DNA of 64,000 bases, from NCBI GenBank assembly GCA_038501195.1, contig JBBPUQ010000001.1, forward strand, positions 744,001 to 808,000, given 5' to 3'. The position numbers were made by a program, and so were the translations under genes. Under the pieces are notes generated by a model, which had not been told where the DNA came from, ran no database searches, and worked only from the letters and a program-made list of their open reading frames with translations. Origin of the DNA: Nemania diffusa (lineage: Eukaryota; Ascomycota; Sordariomycetes; Xylariales; Xylariaceae). This document shows, in pieces, positions 34,420 to 47,340 of this stretch. Position 1 is the stretch's first letter, and each line of letters opens with the position of its first letter.

Positions 34420-37400
34420 ACGAGTCGGTTCCGGTATGGGTTGGCGGGGGGTTTCCGAGGAGTGAGTGAGTGGGGAAGAGAAGAGTCTGGCGTGTTGTAG
34501 TAGTTGTGTAGGAAGACTTGTACGAATGACGGGAAATATGTCAGACAAGCCATGGGATTATTTTCCCGGAGTAGGTTGACGATAGATCAATGCCCTGCTT
34601 TCGGAAGGAAATATACATAGATTTAGAGAGTACGGATGAGCAAAATAAGATACCCCTTTTCATACCTTACATGCGATATACTGTCTTCTGTTTAAGGGTT
34701 TATGAGGCTGTTCTGTTCGTTCTGCTTCTTCTCTCCTTCTGCAGTGTTTATTAGAGGCAAATACTCCGTATATACGTTTAATGGTTATGTTGGAGGAGAG
34801 GCAAGATCGTAAAGTCGGAAAAGCCTTGGTATATTCTTACATTTTAATTTTAAGGACTATGGCAGCACTGCTCATCGCCTGTTCCGAAGACTTCAAAACA
34901 AATTATAAAACAGAAATGATAGCGGCAGTTTTCGCGTCGTATTAATATTAATATTTAATATATAATTCCACTTCCTCCTCACCCTCCATCCCACGTCCCC
35001 CTTCCCCCTTACATCCAACCACATATCTAACATGTTAATCCTATAGACTACCCGTCAATCCAAATCACTGCCATCTCTCTGATAAAACCCTATTCCCTCC
35101 ATCAATTACCACCAACATCCAGCTTCCCTATAAATCTCCCAGTTCTCACATCTTCCCCTCCCCGCCTCAGCGGGATGCCCGCGTATACGCCATGATCCCC
35201 GGATCTGTATCTCTTGACTCCGCTCGGGCCGCAGCGTTCGCGAAGTCTAGATCGATAGGGGAATCTGTGCGGTACTTTGTACATCGCACATCGGATCGTA
35301 TAGCGTGGCATGGCAGGACTAAAAGATTGCGTTGCGAGGCATCTTGCGTTGTAGGGTATACCTACTCAACGGATGACGGACTTGCGTGCTTCTTGTTCCT
35401 TGGGGGATGTGATGGGTTGAAATGAGTTTAGTGGGTGGGATTAGAGTTGTCGGTAAGTTTAGTTTGCTGGTATTGTTGACGGTGTTTGGTGTGACGTTAA
35501 ATGAGTGATAGGCGATAGTCTCGTCTTGCTTGACAAGCATGCGTAGGCAAGTCCTTTGATATATCCCAGATACCGGCGTGGAACCCTCGTGTGATGATCT
35601 CGAGCCGAAGCCGTGTAAGTTCTCCTCTTGTCTCCCTTTGTCGTTTTGGTTGTTAAATCCCAATCCTGATTGAATTACGAATCGCCGTATTAACAAGCTT
35701 CCTCTCAACTTCCTTTGAGGATGACAGCGATGGGAAATCTGACGAGGAGGAGTTGATGCTGTGCCTCTGCTTCCTCGGGAAGAACTTTTCCCTTAATAAT
35801 AACCGCGTACTTGAGGATGAACTCATTGAGTTTATTGATATAGAGTCGTCTTCGTCTCTAAATCCTGTGTAAAGTGCCCTTCGTTAGCCTTCTCTCTTGG
35901 ATTTAGGAGAGGGTCGTTGAGAGTATAGGGTAAGTGTGAAGGAAGAGGAGGTTGCTATACGTACTGTTAAAATGATTATCTGAGCGCGAGTTCGCTGAGT
36001 TCTGGACAATAGACTTATTCATGGTCGGCATGGTTGGTGTAACAGGGTAATGAACATCGACGCAAGAAATTGTGAAATCAACTACTTATATCTGTGTACC
36101 GTAAGAATCTAATGGTGCCTGATCGAAAGCCTCAATTAATCACCCGACTACATTCCTCCTTACTCAACCACGTCATCAAGCCGAATTACACCACGTAGGT
36201 CGCCTAAACTTGAGATATCTCAGCCTTACCGTACTTGCAGGGTTACCATGAATCATACAGAATAACTACCTAACCGAAGCGCCCAAAATCCTTCTACCTC
36301 TGTATTGCTTAGAAATCTCATTGACTACCTTACTTGTCAAGAATTTCTCCCTTCTTTGCTGCTTACTGACGCCCATAGTTGGGTAGCAACGAATTATAGC
36401 AGGTTTGCACAGCCATGATTCTTTCCCGAATAGGCAATTTCCGGCTGAGTTGGCCATACAACTTAGCCACCACCAATGCAGGTGTGAGTCAGATGCCTGG
36501 CTTTCTGCCTCACAAGGAAAAAAAAAGTTGCTGAAAAGTTCAAATTTTACTAAAATGGCAAGTTCCGGTTAAGAATGCGATACATTGATGCCGGGTCAGA
36601 TTTGGACGCCGGGTAGGCGGTTCTGTTGCGATTACGAGGACTATACGTAGGCATTAACTGCTGTAAACGCTAGGATAGGTACTGAAATCAAAGCTGCAAA
36701 TGAAAGAATATCTAGGCAAAGGCTGTGCCATAAAATTGAAGACACTACCTCTTTACGAACGGTGCCCGTTAGGCAGCTTTTCTTCTTCGTCTATTCCTTT
36801 TCCTCTAACTGATTATCAAACTCGATACCCATTTTAATTGATAATCTGTTGTTTCAGCCTTATGGGTTGGTTGTCATCGATGTCTATATTCCGCGCTACA
36901 GTATGATGCACATTATACCAAGAATACAGCGACGGGATCTGAATCTTTTTCAGAAAAGCCCGTGCAAAATGGCTGACGAAGGCACCACGGTAGAAATTTC
37001 GACACGATACGCCACCAAGGTTGATGTAGGCCTGCGCTCGTGACTACAGCCACCGAGGTAAAATAGGGACCTATTTGGATCATCTGGTTCGCCGATGAGG
37101 CCCCGGAACGCAATATAGTATACTCAGCGCAGTTCCTTCAGCCATTGTTCTTGCTGCATTGCCGTGTGATGTTGATGAGAAGCATGGTCGAGTTTAGATA
37201 TAATATGTGACTACTGGCAGAAAAGAGTCTACATATTTATATTGAGGCTTTCGGGTAACAATGCCAGTACAAAGCTAAAGGAGAACGTCACGCGGTATTA
37301 GAAGACCGACACCTCGTCTTGACAACGATTTGGTGATGTCTGCCGACATAAAACTATTGTGTAGGAGTTCAGCATTGTTTGCTCTGTGTAATAGAGGAAT

Positions 37401-37684
37401 ACCCAGAGGGAATGAATATCTATTGGCCCGAGTAACTAAGAAGTTGTACAATACATGGTCTCACGGGTCTGGTTACGATTGGTATGGTATCATGGCTACT
37501 TAAGACACGCGGTGCACTAGCAACATATCTAGCACTGACTACTGACTTAACTACGGTGTGTAAGTACAAACTAGACATGGAAATAACAATACGGGGGCTT
37601 TGAATATATCCGTTAGAATGGAACGCCTCCGCCGATGCGAGCCTCCCGATTTGAACACCGCTCTTGTTACAAATCTACTGTACA
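34420..37684. other. Gene-poor intergenic region
   Basis: About 3.3 kb downstream of ask1. I find no confident gene. The only coding-like stretch is a 71-codon open frame at 35657-35872 (listed separately). The rest alternates AT-rich and neutral sequence. Confidence 0.5.
35657..35872 (+). pseudogene. Coding-like fragment, possible gene or transposon relic
   Basis: A stop-to-stop frame of 71 codons with acidic, non-random composition (EDDSDGKSDEEEL, LEDELIEFIDIESSSS), bounded by TAA on both sides and lacking an upstream ATG. An internal ATG follows the acidic run. It could be a remnant of a longer gene such as a transposase N-terminus, or an exon of an unrecognised gene. There is no family match that I can name. 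Confidence 0.25.
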
Positions 37685-38152
37685 CAGGGTTGAAATTTAG
37701 TAATACTAATTTAGTATTAGTCAGTACTAATACTAACTTAGTTTAGTATTACCTAGTACTAAGACTAACTTAGTTTAGTACTACCAAGTACTAATACTAA
37801 TACTAAAATACTAAGAAATACTAGTACTAAATACTAAGTACTAAAATCTACTGCTTAGCCACTATTTTAACTGCTTGTATTATAAAGCCACAGCTATAAG
37901 CCACAGCTGCGCACAGACCACTTGATTTACCTAAGTAATTATTTTTATATATAAACGTTTACAGCTTATATAAGTGAATATTTTAGTACTTAATATTATA
38001 CTAAATACTAACTTAGTATTACTAAATTAGTATTAGTATTTTGAAAATAGTACTAATACTAGCTTAGTACTTGAAAAATCAGTACTAAAGTAAGTACTAA
38101 TCTAGTAATACTAAATTAGTCCTAATTACTAAGATACTAAATTTCAACCCTG
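37685..38152. mobile_element. hAT-like MITE with 8-bp target site duplication
   Basis: A 468-bp element whose ends are perfect inverted repeats of 18 bp (CAGGGTTGAAATTTAGTA). It is flanked by an identical 8-bp direct repeat ACTGTACA at 37677-37684 and 38153-38160. An 8-bp duplication plus ends beginning CAGGG are the signature of hAT-superfamily transposition. Both arms (about 37700-37850 and 37985-38130) are built of degenerate TAGTACTAA-type units in inverted orientation, so the whole element can fold into a long hairpin. A non-repetitive centre of about 120 bp contains a doubled GCCACAGCT. There is no open frame, so it is non-autonomous. Confidence 0.88.
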
Positions 38153-39888
38153 ACTGTACATATGTTTTACAGACGGTTTCCGCAGCTGATGAGGGTACGA
38201 AGAGAGCCGGTGGCCGTATTCGTATTCGAGTTTGGTATCAAAATGCGGAGTCGGAGATAAAATCGCAAACCCGTAGCGCTGACCGATGATTGGCTGGCTG
38301 GAATTCGATACCGAAGACGGTCCTGACAAGCTGCGCAAATCGCATCATCTGCGCCAGCAGACAGCACAACAGCCCAGGAATGGCCAGAGAATCGTTCGAA
38401 AGGAAATAGGAAGGATAGATAGAACAGAAAAGACGGTAAGTAATGAATTATCTAGCGTGATTCTGGTGCAATATTCTGTACAGTATCAAAACAATTGCTA
38501 GAAAGTGTACATATTTTGGGTTAGCGGGACAAATTTCGGGTCGGTCGCGTGTCGGGCAATTGGGGAATTTGTTCAGAGTGGTACATTAGATTTTTAGGGT
38601 GGGACGGGATGCCAGGCCGGCGGATACTCAATCTCCTTCTACTTGTAGATCTACTATGCAAGTAGACTCTACACGCTGATTCACTACAGACACATATAGA
38701 TATCACGTATCGATACATTGTAGCGGCGCACGGGTACCCCACTTAGGGAACCGCACCTCTTGGCGTGATACATGAGTAAAGATCGATGCAGATTGGCCAA
38801 TGCAAAAAAGGGGTCGCTTTTTGGAGGCGTAGGTATGTCAATCCAGGTACAGTACCACCATATACAACAAACAAGCTGATCAGTGATAGGGCTCGATGAG
38901 GGGTCGCGGTGTTGAGCTCTTCCTCAACTTAACTCTCTCTACGCACACCTCTGTGCTGTACAGAGACAAACTCAAGGCTTGCTTTTTTAGACTACATACA
39001 TACCTACCTACATATATACAATATCAATTTGAATTATAATCATTTAATCAAAAGCAGTCATTGGCGCATGTACACCTACATAGCGCATGTATGTCTTCAC
39101 TAACCATGTATAAGCTGCCCCTCTGCAACCTTGGCAGGTATTGAACCAGGGTTCATTCAACGTTGAGTACCTGGGCTAGTCTGTATCGAACTACATCGCA
39201 TAACTATGTAATCCTTTTAGAGGCCGGCTAGTCGATCTAGTCTATTGATATTATGAGTTGAAAGCTCTATCCCCTGCGCATACTTAGGTACACAAGGTAT
39301 TACAGTATTCCGAGTTAAGGAGTTCTAGGTAGGTATGCCGAAGATAATGCGCATACAGAGAGCCCAGCACGCAATCTGCATGTACACTATGTACCTACAT
39401 GCACTACAGTTTTAGGGGTGATTTACATAGTGCAACGCTAAGAAATCAGTAATACCCTAGAATGTTGACATGTTTCAATGCTGTCCCTTCCTTGCTCTAG
39501 TATACTTGCCTAGGAGAGCTAGGTAGGGTTTTTTTTTCTCGTCTCGTCTCGCTCGTTGCTTCCGTCGACCTACTGACAGGCCCTCCCTATAGCAGCTTCT
39601 TGATGCGAAAACGAGCTTACCTAATGCTTCACGCCTCAAGCGGCCTGCAGGCTAAGTAGCAAGCATACTTCTATCCGTTCCTGCTAGAACTTATTAGTGT
39701 CCTTAGTCTACCCACATCTTGACTTTACTTATTCTCCCCAAGCCCTCCTCCTTCACTTCTTCCTCCTCCCTCTCCATCCTCTGCCGTGTAGGTATCCGAC
39801 CCGGTATCCCGAGCCTCCCTAAGTTATAAGATCGGACTATATCGCCCTCGGATATCTGTTTGCGCGCCGGTCGGCAACTTCAACGGCC
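38153..39888. other. Intergenic region, erg5 promoter
   Basis: About 1.7 kb. No gene is recognised. TACCTACC motifs occur at 39001-39015 and 39328-39336. The final 200 bp are CT-rich, consistent with a core promoter and leader for erg5. Confidence 0.5.
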
Positions 39889-41664
39889 ATGGCTTCCAAC
39901 GCCAGCTTCACGTCGCCTCTGGCCAACGCGATCCCTTCTGCCGGCGCATTCGCGCCCCAGCTCGAATCCGTTGTTGATGCTGTTATGAACGCCGGCATCA
40001 TTACCTGGATTGTCACTCTTCTCGCCCTCGCTGTCGCGTATGACCAGAGTAAGTAATTAGCACCTATAATAATTTAGTAACGAACGACTGAGGCTGATAA
40101 ATCTGCTTGACAGTCAGCTACTTAATCCAGAAGGGTTCTATTGTTGGGCCTGCTTTCAAAGAGCCTTTCATTGGCCCCTTTCTCCAGTCGTTAGACCCTA
40201 AGTTTGAAGAATACATGCAAAAGTGGCAGAGCGGTCCTCTTAGCTGTGTTTCTGTTTTCCACAAGTATGTTCTAGCCTTCCTCGTAACGCTTGCTAGTTG
40301 CTCATTTCGTTTACTAGATTTGTCGTTATCGCTTCCTCTCGCGACCTTGCCAGGAAAATCTTCAATGCGCCTCAATACGTCAAGCCCTGCGTCGTCGATG
40401 TTGCCACCAAGATTTTGGGAGAGGATAGCTGGGTTTTTATGGATGGAAAAGCCCATGTCGATTACCGCAAGGGTCTAAACAACCTCTTCACCCGCAAGGC
40501 CCTCGACAGTTATCTCCCGGGCCAGGAAGCCGAATACAAGCGCTACTTCGCCAGATTCCTCAAGCTCACCAAGGATGCTGGGGGCAAGCCACTTCCCTTC
40601 ATGCACGAGTTCCGCGAACTTATGTGTGCCGTCTCGCTTCGTACTTTCGCTGGCTATTATATGGCCGATTCCGCCATCAAGAAGATTGCCGATGACTACT
40701 ATCTTGTCACAGCCGCTCTTGACCTGGTCAATTTCCCTATCATCATTCCCTACACACGCACATGGTACGGACAGCGTGCCGCTCGCGAGACCATGGAAGA
40801 GTTTGCCAAGTGTGCTGCCAAGGCCAAAGTTCGCATGGCTGCTGGAGGTGAAATCACCTGTATCATGGATGCCTGGATCAAGGAGATGATCGACTCCAAG
40901 AGGTGGGTGGAAGCCACAGAGAAAGGCCTCTCCACGGAAAACCTCGTCAAGCCTTCTCCCATCATCCGCGAGTTCTCAGATATGGAGATCTCCCGTACCA
41001 TTTTCACCTTCTTGTTCGCTTCCCAAGATGCCACCAGCAGCGCTGCTACAAACTTGTTCCAGGTTGCTGCTCAGCGACCCGACGTCCTGGACCGAATCCG
41101 TGAAGAGAACTTGCGCGTCCGCAACGGCGATATCCATGCCCCCGTCGCGATGGATCAACTCGAGTCTATGACATATACCCGCGCAGTCGTCCGTGAGCTC
41201 CTGCGCTGGCGTCCTCCTGTCATCATGGTCCCTTACAAGGCTAAGAAGGCTTTCCCCATTACCGAGAACTACACCGTGCCCAAAGGCGCCATGATCATTC
41301 CTACGACGTACATGGCTCTGCGGGATCCCGAGGTCTACGAGAACCCTGACGAATTCGACCCTGAACGATACTACACGGGCGATGCCGAGGAGAAGGGCAA
41401 GAAGAACTATCTTGTTTTCGGCACAGGGCCTCACTACTGCCTTGGTCAGCACTATGCTCAGCTTAATCTGGCACTCTTCGTGGGCAAGGCCTCGCTCCTT
41501 TTAGACTGGAAGCACCACGCTACACCAATATCGGAAGAAATCAAGGTCTTCGCCTGCATTTTCCCCAAGGTATGTGCTAATAAGGATGGAATAATTCATG
41601 GTGATTTTCAGCTAACAATGGTTAGGACGATTGCCCCTTGACATTCGAGGAGAGGAAGTGGTAA
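39889..41664 (+). CDS. erg5: Sterol C-22 desaturase, cytochrome P450 CYP61 (ERG5)
   Basis: Four exons, 39889-40048, 40114-40264, 40318-41569 and 41626-41664, give 533 residues, normal for ERG5. A single N-terminal membrane helix (about 37-51) anchors it in the ER. P450 landmarks are the I-helix ([12 protein letters not shown]), the ExxR motif ELLR (Glu397-Arg400) and the heme loop [10 protein letters not shown] with the axial Cys478. The signature N-terminal block ([32 protein letters not shown]) and the C-terminal [12 protein letters not shown] separate it from CYP51. It introduces the C22-C23 double bond late in ergosterol synthesis. The last exon is only 13 codons. No biosynthetic gene cluster surrounds it, in keeping with a housekeeping sterol gene. 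Confidence 0.93.
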
Positions 41665-42860
41665 ATAATGCGTATGACGACGGCCTTGACGGCAACGAAA
41701 GGCCTTATAGAGACGAAGGCTTGAGCCGCCTAATACACGACGACTCGCCATATCCGTATCAAGGCAGACGACGTATGCCGATTAGAGTATTATGAATGAT
41801 ACTAAGAACGGAAGTTTAGAATAATTGTAATGATGGCCTTGTACATACTTGAAATAGAACGACTTTGATACCAACGGCTCGTCCACCAGCGTCTGTCGAC
41901 GACGACTAGAAAGCTAACACGGCATGGTGATAATGCCGGACCTTGGAGACTGTTGCATCTCGCTTTCTTCGATGATGCTGATTAGAATGGTCAGATAAAG
42001 TGGTTGTACACATAGATTAGACAGAGGTTGCCAGAAGAGAGCTAGGTGATGTGATATAGGACAGGGGCGCAGTTAATGGTGGCGCATGCGGCTCTGTCGC
42101 GGCTCGAACCAGGATCATGGGCTGATGCTAAATATATAGGTTGATTGGCACATTCGATCAAAATAGCATTCTATCGACCTTGACTAATATGAACTTGTTG
42201 CATGTTGTCTTGTTGCTTTTCGTTTTAGGCTTAGGTACTTGCTCTTTTTCCCTCTAGTTTTGAGTGGCGGATGGAGAGGGTGAGTGTCATTATTGTCCTA
42301 TAAACTACCTTTGCTTTATTCCTACGTCAGGGGATAGATCTGAAGGGATTTAGAGTAGATACGTGTTATGCATGCATTTGTTTGCCTAGCGTTGTTAGCT
42401 GAAAAGGGTTGAGAGGAATGCCGAGTTTGCCTAGTTACTGTAAGCCTGACTGTGTTGTCTGTCTTATGGTTACTTATTACTTATATAAGGCTGTTTAGTT
42501 ATACTTAGCTAACTTCGGATTGTAACGTTTATATATTTGGCTTTAGTGTTATTATCTTAAGTTATTATTTGGAGGTAAAGAACTCTCTAAGGCCTTGGGC
42601 CAAGGAGGTATGGTTCTATCTAGGTAAGATTCTATCTTATGAGGTTAGGTCCATAAGCTTGGTAACCCCCACCTACCCGTAGCAAAATCGATTGGAGCCC
42701 CTCAATAGCTTTCTACTCGAGCGATTACGTACCTAGGTAGGTATTCATGTCTCTTCAATTAATAATTAAACAAAACATTACCGCATTCTAATAACAGTTT
42801 AAACGATACCTAGCTTTCCGGACAGCCCATAATATTGCCCAAAACCACTTCAATCCCACA
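41665..42860. other. Intergenic region
   Basis: About 1.2 kb between erg5 and the rhodanese gene. No gene, repeat or tRNA holds up. A B-box-like GGTTCGAGCC on the minus strand near 42110 cannot form a tRNA T arm. Confidence 0.5.
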
Positions 42861-43605
42861 ATGGCTACAATACCAACCCGCCGACTCCTAACCACGGGCG
42901 CCCTAACCGCGCGCCCGTGTCTACGCGCACGCGCACGGAGCACCGCAGCCGTCACACCGTCTCTGCGCGCAACGTTCAGCAGCAGCGGGAGCCATGCCGC
43001 GAGCCGGACTGGGGGACCTAGGGCGTGCCAGCAGGGATCGAGACCGCGGCAGCTGTGCCGGCAGCCGTTGGGGTACGGCGTGCGATGGTCGACGACGTCG
43101 ACTAAGGAGAGTAAGATCTTTACCTTTGAGGAGGTTCGTCCCCCCCTCCCCTTCTGCCTCCCTCCCCCTTTCCTTTTCTTAAACCACCAAATCCCACCCA
43201 ACAAACCAACTAACTAACCTCCCCCTCCAGATCCAAACCCTCTCCTCCGCCCCCGCCACCCCCACAAAGCCCCTCCTCATCGACGTCCGCGAGCCCGCGG
43301 AGCTGCAGCAGACAGGCCGCATCCCGGGCGCCGTGAACGTGCCCATCACGACGAACTCGGACAGCTTCCACATCGCGGCCCCCGAGTTCGCGCGCCGCTT
43401 CGGGTTCGCGCGGCCGCCGCACCACCACCCCGTCGTCTTCTACTGCAAGGCCGGCGTGCGCAGCCGGGCTGCGGCGGGCCTCGCGCGCGAGGCCGGGTGG
43501 GAGGACGTCGGGGAGTACCCCGGGTCGTGGCGGGAGTGGGCTGCGAAGGGGGGGGATGTCGAGCGGGGGGCGCCGGAGGGGCAGAAGGGGGATGGGGAGC
43601 TGTAG
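42861..43605 (+). CDS. Rhodanese-domain protein, probably mitochondrial
   Basis: Two exons, 42861-43133 and 43231-43605, give 215 residues. Residues 1 to about 80 are rich in Arg, Ser, Thr and Ala without acidic residues, a likely mitochondrial targeting sequence. The rhodanese fold follows: LLIDVREPAEL, GRIPGAVNVP, then the active-site loop CKAGVRS with the persulfide cysteine at 163, and PGSWREW near the end. It resembles single-domain thiosulfate sulfurtransferases such as yeast Rdl1/Rdl2. The six-residue loop after Cys fits sulfur transfer rather than a phosphatase. Exon 2 is very GC-rich. Substrate is not deducible. Confidence 0.85.
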
Positions 43606-44179
43606 TGGCTGCTGTGTAAATGTAGGAAGTGTATATGCGTAGTCTACGATGGGTGGCTGGCTTTGGGGATCTGTAAGCCCTTGCTTTGGTGCTGCTGTAT
43701 AAAGTGTATATCTATGATAAGGTGGCTGGCTGGGTGCCAATTACCTACATGAAATAGCTAGTTCCTCGGCGGAGTTGATATGCGCCGGAGGGTTAGACTG
43801 CACATAACAATATTATATGTATACTGATAATACAAGCCTCTCTTATGCTGTTTCGGATATATCAGAAACAGTTCATCATCACAGGATCGAGCAAGAATAG
43901 AAACAAACTAACATATCATGACACAAAGACGACGTGGAACCTAAAGAATTCTCAAGTAGACCGAGCAACTTATCTGGTTAACGTCTCCCAGCTAATGTAC
44001 ATATGATATCATAGCACAAGTCCACATAACGCCAAATTTTGAATTCTTGAAGCAAATTTCATACAATAAGTACAAGTAGTCTTAAGCTATTATGCGAGTA
44101 GCTCCTAAGCCCAAAAGTGATGTGGAAAAAAACCGCCAAGTTTCCCACCACGCCATCTTACATTCACACTAACACTCTC
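43606..44179. other. Convergent 3' intergenic region
   Basis: About 570 bp between the rhodanese gene (+) and the Yip1-family gene (-). AT-rich 3' sequence; nothing else is recognised. Confidence 0.5.
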
Positions 44180-45479
44180 TCAAAACAAAGCCCTGGCGAC
44201 ACTCGCCGCCGCCGCGGCGCCGTCCCCCTCGGGGGTAGTGACGGGTTGATCGTTCGGGGTGAAGGTGTCGGCAGCGAAGAAGAGGATCTTGATAGCGATG
44301 GCAAGGCCCAAGTGCAGCGCGACAACGAGCACAAGTAGCACCTTGCTCGTCTGGCGGTCGGTGGCGCTGAGCACGGGGTAGAGGTTGCGCAGCAGGAAGA
44401 GGACGGAGAGGGCCCAGCCGACGCCGACGAAGACCCAGTTGAGGATGGTGATGGGCGACCAGGAGATGAGCGCCACGGGGATCCAGATGAGGTTCGCGTA
44501 GCCGTAGAGCGCGGTGCACTCGAGCAGGTTGGCCGACTCGGAGCCGAAGTACCGCAGCGCGCCGTAGAGCACTACTGGGATTATGAGGGTGTAGCCGTAG
44601 ATGAGGCCGGCGGCGCCTGTTGATGTGGTGTTAGTTGCTGGGGTTAAAGAACCTCGGACTTGGGAGTACGGGGAATAATAAGTTCTCTCGTAAGCGCAAA
44701 TGATGCTAACCACGCCGGGAAATGCACAACCTATCCAACCAACACAGTGTCTGAAAACAGACCATGGTAATGATAATGATGAAGGGGAATGGAAAAGACC
44801 AAAAGCAATAATATCGACATACCACTTAACAGCCCAAAATCATACGCAAAGGGCCCGGCGCCGTGGCTCGCAAGGTACTGGCTGATAGTGCCGCCGAGGA
44901 ACAGGATCAGAATCACGGTCGTGGCGATCCAGAAGGGGCCGTAGAGGTCGGGGTTGCCCTCGAGGACGTCGAGGAAGTTGGCGCGCGGCCACAGCGCGGC
45001 CCAGCAGCGCGCCATCACCGAGCTCGTGTCCACGTCGAAGAACTGCGCGTAGAACGAGATCGTCCAGAGGTACCTCTTCGACGCGCCTCCGCCGCCGCCG
45101 CCTGATCCGCCCGTGTTCGCCGTCGCTGGGAGGGGCAGGCCTGAGGAGGATGTGGGTGTGTATTTCCGCCCCGTCGTCGAGGCGTCGGTGAATGTGGAGG
45201 AGTGGAACTCGAGGTCTTCTTGGAGGTCGGTGTGGCCGAGGTCGCCCTGTTGGGAGAGGAGTGGGTGTTAGATTAGAGTAGATCAGATTGAATTGGATAG
45301 GATGAGTTGGGTCGACGTGAGGCTCCAAGTCGTGACATTCAGGACCAGAAGCCCAGCAGACCAGCAGACGGTCGACTTGGATAACGGTATGAGGCAGACA
45401 GGTAGGTAGGTAGGTAGGCAGACAGCTAACTCACCTCGTCATCGACGTCTACGACGGCATCGTAGCCCGCGCCGGCCAT
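44180..45479 (-). CDS. Yip1-domain Golgi membrane protein (YIPF1/2, Yip5-like)
   Basis: Three exons, 45479-45435, 45246-44823 and 44616-44180, give 301 residues. The cytosolic N-terminus is acidic and then Gly/Ser-rich (a run of glycines near residue 65). The Yip1 domain shows the family pattern YAQFFDVDTSSV, DLYGPFWIATTVILILFLGG, then GAAGLIYGYTLIIPVVLYG and three more hydrophobic segments, about five in all. YIPF proteins bind Rab GTPases and shape Golgi membranes. The third exon starts exactly where the conserved LLSG-AAGLIYGY motif rejoins, which fixes the 206-nt intron. The gene is GC-rich throughout. Which Yip paralogue it represents is not settled. Confidence 0.85.
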
Positions 45480-47340
45480 CTTTCGCAGCTATATATCTCT
45501 GATGCGCGATCGCAGTCTATTGCCTATGTCTGGTATCAAGCTTCGTCCGTATGTCTCGGCGATTCGCGCATGGGGGTAATCGGTCGATCCGTGGTGTTAG
45601 GAGCTGTCGTCGAGGCTGATGGTGATGCGCAGGTAGCTATTTCAGTAGCTAGCTTGTCTTCTAGCTAACTAGACTAAGTGACTGCCTAATTGATCGATAG
45701 GTTGATGGCTAAGAGGCCACGGAGCATGCCGAGTTTTAGCCGCGTCCGGTCCCCACTATCTAGTCCTGCCGGCCCCTTGCTCCGCCAATCAAAACCCGGA
45801 CCGACTGATCGACTCGCGAGGTCAATTGTTTATGACCTCCGAATCTAACTAATCTCTGATCCTCAACTCCCCGGCTGTGTGAAAAGCCCACGGTCTGCTC
45901 AACCAGCTTTCGAATACGCTTGAGGACAAGACGTTTCTCAACAACTAGGGGAGAGGAGGCAAGCGTTCATGAGATGTAGGAGGAATGGGCCAGCATCGTA
46001 ACGAGGTAGCTGCCTAGCTGAACATCAGGCGTACAATTTCATCTCTTCTGTTAGTCCGTTTCGTGATCTCCAACAGGAGAGGAACCTCTAGGACTGGATC
46101 CGATGTCTGAGCGAGGCGTGTGCCTTGTCACTGAGCCAAGAAAAGGCTCTGTCCAGCTAATGGGCATATAGCAAACCAGTGGACAAGCATGTCAAGGTTC
46201 GTGACGCAGGTTGAAGCTTGAACGAGACAGACGCCAATGACGGACAAGGACATGGGCCTATGTCCAGGTTTTCGGCGAGATGACACTTGATTCGATCGCC
46301 TTGCCTTCACTACATCATTTCCAGCAACTGAGGATTAGCAGTCCGCAGGCGTATGTTGTCGAGGCTTCTGATTCAGGGATGTGCGCCAGTAAGCATCTAG
46401 TCATGCCACTACAGAACATCGCAGACAGAGGCCAGGTAAGGTCTTGATGTATTCTATTTCTTGCTCTCTTTTTGACAATTAAACACCGTTCGCCGACTTG
46501 TCATTTGCTCTCTAGTATAGCCTGCAACAAATCGTCATGTTCCCACGTCACAAGCACTCTTGCTCTCCACAACTCCCATCCTTCCTCCTCTTTCCCTCGC
46601 TTCTTTGCCACCATGCCCCGGATCGAATGCCTGCTTGAGACCCACGAAAAGACAGGCAAACGTTCTCCTATCCTCGTGCGACGGCCTGCTGGGACCGAGT
46701 GCGAACAACAACCTCTGCACCTTCCGCCCGTCGAGCACACAGCGGGATATAGCCAACGCCTACGGTATTCGCCGGATCGGACTCGCAGGCCTAGTCGACC
46801 ACGCGCGCACGCATAGCTTCCCGCTGCCGGGACTCTGCTACTGCGTACCAAGCGTTGTACTCGTTCCAATTCGTCTGATGGCGATGATTGATGATAATTT
46901 CACGGAGCAGAGCAAGGACTTTCAGGTGCTGAAAGCATTTACCTCTGGCTTTGGACACGCATGCCACTGGTCCCGCAAGTGAGCCTGGCAAAGATGCCTG
47001 TCGCAGAGCAAACAATCCCCGGGCGGTTGGACGGCTGGGGATTAGCAACACACCCAATCACATGACCACAGAGGGGCATCTTGGGGTTGACCAAAATGAC
47101 ATGTCTTGTAAGACAACAGAAGCACGGCCAAAGCGCCAACTTCGCAATTGTAGGTCGTACGAATTATCCTTTAAGCGCTGTTCACAGCCAATCAACAGAT
47201 ATCTAGATATGCTTTTCTTTGAAAAAAAAAAAAACATAGTTGTTGAATCACCTAATAACAACTCAACAGTGAAATTAAAAATATTCAATTAATTGCTGCT
47301 TGGTTATACTAAAAAAGAGTGCCGATAGAAAACCCATCCC
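45480..47340. other. Intergenic region with no confident gene
   Basis: About 1.86 kb. Several overlapping frames lie around 46470-46980, one containing SSTQRDIANAYGIRRIGLAG, but none has a clear start, splice pattern or family. A poly-A run is at 47221-47232. A small unrecognised gene cannot be excluded. Confidence 0.4.

Noticed and set aside
33552..34553. 333-codon minus-strand frame opposite ask1
   Set aside because: It lies antisense to a strong ask1 exon in GC-rich sequence where stop codons are rare; composition is Arg/Leu/Gly/Val-heavy with no domain.
39889..41664. P450 as part of a secondary-metabolite cluster
   Set aside because: The sequence is CYP61/ERG5, and neighbours are not synthases, transporters or tailoring enzymes.
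42095..42125. B-box-like GGTTCGAGCC on the minus strand
   Set aside because: Flanking bases cannot form a T stem and no acceptor or anticodon stem is found.
46472..46982. Overlapping plus-strand frames of 114 and 140 codons
   Set aside because: No family, no clear start or splice pattern, and competing frames; a small gene is possible but not supported.
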